Below are positions 59,868 to 64,000 of a stretch of DNA of 64,000 nt, in pieces (position 1 is the first letter of the stretch; each line of letters starts with the position of its first letter). The stretch is from Adhaeribacter terrigena. Its GTDB lineage: Bacteria > Bacteroidota > Bacteroidia > Cytophagales > Hymenobacteraceae. A program made the position numbers and the translations under genes. The stretch lies in assembly GCF_016623615.1 (NCBI RefSeq), contig NZ_JAEHFX010000002.1:62001-126000 (forward strand), written 5' to 3'. The notes under the pieces were generated by a model that saw nothing but the letters and a program-made list of their open reading frames with translations, did not search any database and was not told where the DNA came from.

Positions 59868-61265
59868 CTAAACGTTCTCTTTTCTTACAATACTGGCGCT
59901 CATTTCGGCTTCCATTACCACTTTGCCGCCCACAAAAGCCTGCCCCATCATTTTGGCAATGCCGCGTTTTACCGGGGCTAATAATTCGCATTTAAAAATA
60001 ATAGTATCGCCGGGCGTTACTTTTCTGCGGAAGCGGCACTTTTCAATTCCCAGGAAGTAGGTCCAGTAATTTTCCGGATCCGGAACGGTGCTTAAAACCA
60101 GAATGCCGCCGGTTTGCGCCATGGCTTCTATCTGCAACACGCCCGGCATAACCGGGTTACCCGGAAAGTGGCCCTGGAAGAAAGGCTCGTTCATGGTCAC
60201 GTTCTTAATGCCCGTTACCGTAGTTTGATCCAGGTGAATGATCTTATCGATGAGCAGGAAAGGGTAGCGGTGCGGCAGCGTCTGGGCAATTTTATTAATG
60301 TCCATTACCGGCTCGCGTTTTGGATCATAAACCGGCACGTTTTTAATGGCCGCTTCGTTCATGGCTTTCTTGATCTTCTTCGCAAAAGCAACGTTGGCAG
60401 CATGACCCGGGCGAGCAGCCAGAATTTGTCCTTTCAGCGGACGGCCAACCAAAGCCAGATCACCAATTAAATCTAAGAGTTTATGGCGGGCCGGTTCGTT
60501 TTTAAAGCGCAGCTCGGTGTTATTCAGAATGCCTTCTTTTTTAACGGCTACTTTGGGCTTGTTCAGCAGTTCAGCTAAATGCGTCAGTTCATCTTCCTGC
60601 ACCACGCGGTCTACTACCACAATGGCATTATCCAGGTCACCGCCTTTTATCAGGTTTTGTTTGAAAAGCATTTCTAGCTCGTGTAAAAAGCAGAAGGTGC
60701 GGCAAGGCGCGATCTGTTCTTCAAACTGGCTGATATCGGTAATAGACGCGTGCTGCGAACCCAGAACCGGCGAATTGTAGTCTACCATTACCGTAACGCG
60801 GTAATCGTCTAAGGGCAATGCGGCCAGTTCTACTTCGCGGCCGGCATCTTTAAAACTGATGCCTTGCGGAATTTCGAAAAAGTTGCGGAGCGCATTTTGT
60901 TCTTCCAGCCCAACCGAAGCCAGGGCATTTACGAATTCAATGGAGCTGCCATCCATGATCGGCGGTTCCGGCCCATCGAGCTGGATCAGCACGTTATCGA
61001 TCTGCAAACCAACCAGGGCCGCCAGGGTGTGTTCTACCGTATTAATACGGGCGCCGTTCTGTTCTATGGTCGTGCCGCGCGAAAGGTCTACTACGTTGTC
61101 TACGTCGGCATCTACAATGGGCTGCCCTTCCATATCTATGCGCTGGAATTTGTAGCCGTGGTTGATCGGTGCCGGCACAAACGTCATATTGGCCACAACG
61201 CCGGTGTGCAGGCCAATGCCCGAAACCGTAACCGGCGACTTGATGGTGTGCTGTTTTTCGTTCAT
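59868..61265 (-). CDS. lpxC/fabZ: Bifunctional LpxC deacetylase / FabZ dehydratase
   Basis: A 465-residue fusion typical of Bacteroidota. The N-terminal LpxC half (residues 1-300) is the zinc deacetylase committing to lipid A; visible motifs are GIGLHTG, VEHTLAALVG (zinc His) and the HKLLDLIGDLALVGRP block (zinc His/Asp). The C-terminal FabZ half (from about 315) is the 3-hydroxyacyl-ACP dehydratase with LPHRYPFLLIDK and catalytic HFPGNPVMPGVLQIEAMAQ. The first codon of the longer frame is TTG; ATG at 61265 is used. Confidence 0.95.
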   Translation of the reverse strand: MNEKQHTIKSPVTVSGIGLHTGVVANMTFVPAPINHGYKFQRIDMEGQPIVDADVDNVVDLSRGTTIEQNGARINTVEHTLAALVGLQIDNVLIQLDGPEPPIMDGSSIEFVNALASVGLEEQNALRNFFEIPQGISFKDAGREVELAALPLDDYRVTVMVDYNSPVLGSQHASITDISQFEEQIAPCRTFCFLHELEMLFKQNLIKGGDLDNAIVVVDRVVQEDELTHLAELLNKPKVAVKKEGILNNTELRFKNEPARHKLLDLIGDLALVGRPLKGQILAARPGHAANVAFAKKIKKAMNEAAIKNVPVYDPKREPVMDINKIAQTLPHRYPFLLIDKIIHLDQTTVTGIKNVTMNEPFFQGHFPGNPVMPGVLQIEAMAQTGGILVLSTVPDPENYWTYFLGIEKCRFRRKVTPGDTIIFKCELLAPVKRGIAKMMGQAFVGGKVVMEAEMSASIVRKENV

Positions 61266-61296
61266 CAAATAATTTCTTAATAAAGAAAGGGCAAAA

Positions 61297-62319
61297 CTAG
61301 CGCTTTTCTTTTAGTTCGTCTATTTCTTTTTGGAGTTCCGGCAGGCGGCGGAAAACGGTAAGCGCCCGCAGGTTCTGCTTGTAATCGAAAGCCGGGGAAC
61401 CCTGAATGATGGTGCCTTCTTCTTTAATGGATTTGGAAACACCGCTTTGTGCTCCGATTATGGTTTTATCGGCAATGGTAATGTGGCCTACAATGCCTAC
61501 CTGGCCGGCCACGGTGCAGAAATTACCTACTTTGGAAGAACCGGAAATGCCGGATTGGGCCGCTACAACGGTATGTTTGCCAATTTCCACGTTATGCGCG
61601 ATCTGTACCAGGTTGTCTATTTTAGTGCCTTCGCGGATAATGGTGGATCCCATGGTAGCGCAATCGATGGTAGCGTTGGCGCCGATGCTCACATTGTCTT
61701 CCAGAATTACGTTGCCGATCTGCGGAATTACTTTGTAGGTGCCGTCTTTCTGCGGGGCAAAACCAAAGCCATCGGAACCGATCACGGCACCCGCATGAAT
61801 GGTGCAGTTGCTGCCAATTATCGTATCGGCATAAATTTTAGCGCCGGCGTAAATGACCACGTTGTTGCCGATCTTCACATTATCGCCGATGAAAACGTGC
61901 GGGAAAATGCGGGCGTTATCGCCGATCTTGCAGTTCTGGCCGATGTAAGAAAAAGCGGCGCGGTAAAAGTTTTCGCCAATGATGGAATTGGCGCCCATAA
62001 AAGCTGGTTCTTCCACGCCGGTTTTAAATGCGATCAGCGCTTTCTGGTATTCTTCGAGCAGTTTGGAGAAACTGGTATAAGGGTCGTCCACGCGGATGAG
62101 CGAAGCATCGGAATGTTGCTTTAATTGCAGGTTTTTGCCCACGATTACGGCCGCCGCACTGGTAGTATATAAATAAGGTTCGTATTTCGGGTTCGATAGA
62201 AAGGCCAGGGCTTTTTCGCCGGCTTCTTCTATTTTGGCTAACGTGCTGATCTTCCGGTCGGGGTTGCCCTCCACGGTTCCGCCCAGCATGTCGGCTATCT
62301 GTTGAACAGTAAATTCCAT
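61297..62319 (-). CDS. lpxD: UDP-3-O-acylglucosamine N-acyltransferase LpxD
   Basis: A 340-residue beta-helix enzyme for the third step of lipid A synthesis. It has an N-terminal uridine-binding domain (residues 1-100), hexapeptide repeats from 105 to 300 (IIGENFYRAAFSYIGQNCKIGDNARIFPHVFIGDNVKIGNNVVIYAG) and catalytic-type LVQIAHNVEIGKHTVVA near 235. It is first of the lpxD-lpxC/fabZ-lpxA series. Confidence 0.95.
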   Translation of the reverse strand: MEFTVQQIADMLGGTVEGNPDRKISTLAKIEEAGEKALAFLSNPKYEPYLYTTSAAAVIVGKNLQLKQHSDASLIRVDDPYTSFSKLLEEYQKALIAFKTGVEEPAFMGANSIIGENFYRAAFSYIGQNCKIGDNARIFPHVFIGDNVKIGNNVVIYAGAKIYADTIIGSNCTIHAGAVIGSDGFGFAPQKDGTYKVIPQIGNVILEDNVSIGANATIDCATMGSTIIREGTKIDNLVQIAHNVEIGKHTVVAAQSGISGSSKVGNFCTVAGQVGIVGHITIADKTIIGAQSGVSKSIKEEGTIIQGSPAFDYKQNLRALTVFRRLPELQKEIDELKEKR

Positions 62320-62323
62320 GATG

Positions 62324-62331
62324 CAAAAATA
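62324..62331 (-). promoter_or_regulatory. Possible -7 box very close to the lpxD start
   Basis: Minus-strand TATTTTTG matches TAnnTTTG only four bases before the ATG. If used, the transcript would be nearly leaderless. It may be a chance match. Confidence 0.3.
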
Positions 62332-62425
62332 GGGAATAATTTAAACCGTTATTTTTTTCGGCGCGCAAAGATGGAATAAATTTCTGAGGGAGCAGAAAGG
62401 AGGGAAGATTATAAGACAGGTTTGC

Positions 62426-62454
62426 AGTTTTAGGGGTGAAAAGGGTAGCGTTTT
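62426..62454 (-). repeat. Dispersed 29-nt motif, inverted copy
   Basis: Tail AGTTTTAGGGGT, then core AAAAGGGTAGCGTTTT (62439-62454). Confidence 0.65.
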
Positions 62455-62459
62455 GACCG

Positions 62460-62489
62460 TGTAGAGACGTAATATATTACGTCTCTACA
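62460..62489. repeat. TGTAGAGACGTAAT palindrome
   Basis: Perfect palindrome with arms TGTAGAGACGTAATA, starting six bases after the motif core and ending four bases from the HD gene stop. Palindromes with TGTAGAGACGT ends are familiar from Bacteroidota and cyanobacteria. Confidence 0.65.
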
Positions 62490-62493
62490 GTTA

Positions 62494-63723
62494 TTACCCC
62501 GCAATTTCCTTCGGATAGCACACAAAATACTTTTCTACTTTATTGCTCAGCGCCCGGATATTCGGCAGGTCGGAAGCTTCGGCTAATTCTACTACTTTGC
62601 CGTATTTGGTGAGCACGTTTATGGCTTCGTTGGTAGTATTATAAGCGTTATTGCTGATCTTGCCCGAGATCATGATGTAAGGCAGTTCTTCTTCCGTGAT
62701 CCCGAATTTTTCCATCACCAGTTCGGCAATGCCCAGGCGGAAATCTTCTTCGAGCGGTTCGGTGGTAATGATGATCTTGAAGAGTTTCCGGTCGATGATG
62801 CTGGAAGAAAGGAATGTCAGGATCTTGTCTTCGTGAAAAACCCATTGCTTGATCGCAGCCCAGACATCCATATCATCCAGGGCTACGAAATTGCGCATGA
62901 TAATAGGGTCTTCCTGGAAATCGGAAAAGCGGATGTTATTGGCCAGGAAAAGTTTGAGCGACGGACTGGCGGCTACGTCAATTCCCTGCAGCATGAGTTC
63001 GCGGGCGCGTTCCACGGCTTTTAATACCATGTTTTCGGCACTTAAAACCGTTTTATGCAAGTAAACCTGCCAGTACATTAACCGACGGCTTACCAGGAAA
63101 TTCTCGATGGAATAAATGGCTTTTTCTTCTACCACCAGTTTTTCTTCCACCACATCCAGCATTTTCAGCAGACGGCTCGCGCCAATTTTGCCTTCCATCA
63201 CGCCGGTATAAAAGCTGTCGCGGTTCAGGTAATCCAAACGGTCTACGTCTAACTGGCTCGAAACTAATTGGTGGAAAAACGGCCTTTCGTAATCGCCTTT
63301 GAAGATTTTGATCGCCAGATCCAGTCTTCCGTGAAATTCCTGGTTCAGCAATTCCATGATGTAGGAAGAAATATCTTCGTGGTGCACTTCTTTGAAAATA
63401 GCCGTTTCCAGGGCGTGCGAAAGCGGTCCGTGGCCAATGTCGTGAAGCAAAATGGCAATCAGCGAAGCTTCGTATTCAGCATCCCAGATAAAAGTGCCTT
63501 TACTGCGCAAGGTATCTAAAGCGGTGCTCATTAAATGCATGGCGCCCAGCGCGTGGTGAAAACGCGTGTGCAAAGCGCCGGGATAAACAAAATCGGTTAA
63601 ACCTAATTGCCGGATGCGGCGCAAACGCTGAAAATACGGGTGTTCGATGATTTCGAAAACCAAACCCGATGGAATGGTGATGAAACCGTAAACGGGATCG
63701 TTGAAGATTTTTTTCTTGCTCAA
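62494..63723 (-). CDS. HD-domain phosphohydrolase (dNTPase-like)
   Basis: A 409-residue protein with an HD metal site: TRFHHALGAMHLM (His near residue 53), ILLHDIGHGPLSHALE (HD pair near 92) and SQLDVDRLDYLNRDSFYTG near 155. This is the SAMHD1/dGTPase-like group; the nucleotide substrate is unproven. I start at TTG (63723), giving MSKKKIFNDPVYGF, because no ATG precedes the conserved start. A longer ATG frame from 63891 translates a CCCCTCC repeat (PLLFKEGPGVV) and is rejected. Confidence 0.85.
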   Translation of the reverse strand: MSKKKIFNDPVYGFITIPSGLVFEIIEHPYFQRLRRIRQLGLTDFVYPGALHTRFHHALGAMHLMSTALDTLRSKGTFIWDAEYEASLIAILLHDIGHGPLSHALETAIFKEVHHEDISSYIMELLNQEFHGRLDLAIKIFKGDYERPFFHQLVSSQLDVDRLDYLNRDSFYTGVMEGKIGASRLLKMLDVVEEKLVVEEKAIYSIENFLVSRRLMYWQVYLHKTVLSAENMVLKAVERARELMLQGIDVAASPSLKLFLANNIRFSDFQEDPIIMRNFVALDDMDVWAAIKQWVFHEDKILTFLSSSIIDRKLFKIIITTEPLEEDFRLGIAELVMEKFGITEEELPYIMISGKISNNAYNTTNEAINVLTKYGKVVELAEASDLPNIRALSNKVEKYFVCYPKEIAG

Positions 63724-63757
63724 AATGCAGAACTGTTTTGAAAGTGCAAAGATGCGG

Positions 63758-63786
63758 AAATGGTACGGATTTGAGGCTAAAAAGTG
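63758..63786 (+). repeat. Dispersed 29-nt motif upstream of the HD gene
   Basis: Core AAATGGTACGGATTTG (63758-63773), a more diverged form, with a clear tail GGCTAAAAAGTG. It lies 35 bases before the TTG start. Confidence 0.5.
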
Positions 63787-63837
63787 TTTAGGAAGTTGTT
63801 TTTCAAACTGCCCAGCCAGAAATTTAACCACCCCCGG

Positions 63838-63889
63838 CCCCTCCTTGAAAAGGAGGGGAGCTTGGAAACCGTCAGCTAAAGCAGACGGC
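63838..63889. repeat. CCCCTCC hairpin plus CCGTCAGCTAAAGC element
   Basis: CCCCTCCTTGAAAAGGAGGG is the same hairpin as at 27998. It is followed by ACCGTCAGCTAAAGCAGACGG, a hairpin shared with 52651. Confidence 0.6.
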
Positions 63890-63909
63890 AATGAATTTTC
63901 TTGCTTTTG

Positions 63910-63938
63910 ACTTTTTCGGCTTAAAACTCTATCGTTTT
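63910..63938 (-). repeat. Dispersed 29-nt motif, inverted copy
   Basis: Tail ACTTTTTCGGCTT, then core AAAACTCTATCGTTTT (63923-63938). Confidence 0.65.
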
Positions 63939-63970
63939 TTATTGGCAGAATTCGTGAAAATCTGCAAGGT

Positions 63971-63997
63971 AAAGGGCACCCACAAGGGGTGCCCCTA
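63971..63997. repeat. GGGCACCC / GGGTGCCC palindrome at the window end
   Basis: GTAAAGGGCACCC and GGGGTGCCCCTAC pair around ACAAG. This type of palindrome is known from Bacteroidota and cyanobacteria intergenic regions. It runs close to the window edge. Confidence 0.5.
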
Positions 63998-64000
63998 CGG

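Noticed and set aside
61330-62124. Plus-strand open frame of 264 codons
   Set aside because: It is the antisense of the lpxD hexapeptide repeats; the regular codon pattern keeps the frame open.
62494-63891. Longer ATG start for the HD gene
   Set aside because: The extra 56 codons translate a CCCCTCC intergenic repeat and a motif copy. Conserved sequence begins at the TTG at 63723.
982-63938. CRISPR array or simple transposon ends
   Set aside because: Motif copies are spread singly through the window with irregular spacing and both orientations. No cas gene, transposase or regular spacer was found.

Overview
This window comes from a chromosome of a Bacteroidota bacterium, probably order Cytophagales (a Hymenobacteraceae-like relative). 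Five lines of evidence support this: promoter -7 boxes of the TAnnTTTG type, several exported proteins with type IX secretion sorting tails and one gliding-motility (CHU_C) tail, a fused LpxC-FabZ enzyme, a three-gene menaquinone-type sdhCAB operon, and outer-membrane beta-barrel and WG-repeat proteins. No phage, plasmid, insertion sequence, CRISPR, tRNA or rRNA was recognised.

Layout. 1-0.8 kb: an outer-membrane protein gene on the minus strand. 1.2-17.6 kb: a complete division and cell wall (dcw) cluster, mraZ-rsmH-ftsL-like-ftsI-murE-mraY-murD-ftsW-murG-murC-ftsQ-ftsA-ftsZ, all on the plus strand. Ahead of it is an unusually rich control region with two opposed arrays of MraZ-type boxes and four DnaA boxes. 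17.7-33 kb: mostly single genes (TauE/SafE exporter, malate:quinone oxidoreductase, WG-repeat protein, a helix-hairpin-helix protein, a DKNYY lipoprotein, a methyltransferase, an acyl-CoA synthetase, DUF417 with AraC, an FMN reductase). 33.3-36.9 kb: sdhCAB with a clear promoter and terminator. 37-49.4 kb: a run of secreted proteins with type IX or gliding-type tails, a PepSY-like protein, and a 2-oxoacid dehydrogenase E2. 49.5-57 kb: cinA, DUF4197, DUF421, erythromycin esterase-like, nicotinate phosphoribosyltransferase and a lipoprotein. 58.3-63.7 kb: lipid A genes lpxD, lpxC/fabZ and lpxA, with an ABC ATPase and an HD phosphohydrolase.

The strongest unexplained signal is a dispersed 29-nt motif in the gaps between genes. 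Its geometry is fixed: a 16-nt near-palindromic core (AAAACGCTATGGTTTT and variants, always with a central TA), one base, then a 12-nt tail (GCCTGAAAAAGT and variants). I found it by eye at about 43 intergenic loci on both strands, roughly one per 1.5 kb. It clusters at gene 3' ends and often overlaps the stop codon. It sits between the stop and the intrinsic terminator, pairs with inverted copies to make perfect hairpins, and lies in the loops of larger inverted repeats built from simple-sequence arms. One copy appears to have lengthened a protein, and one lies inside a signal-peptide coding region. The A/T tracts in the motif recur about once per helical turn, so a DNA-bending or protein-binding role is possible. 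The function is not known to me.

A second candidate is a compact structured RNA between DUF421 and the erythromycin esterase gene (about 52.8-53.0 kb). It can form a three-way junction and further hairpins, and I do not recognise it as a known family.
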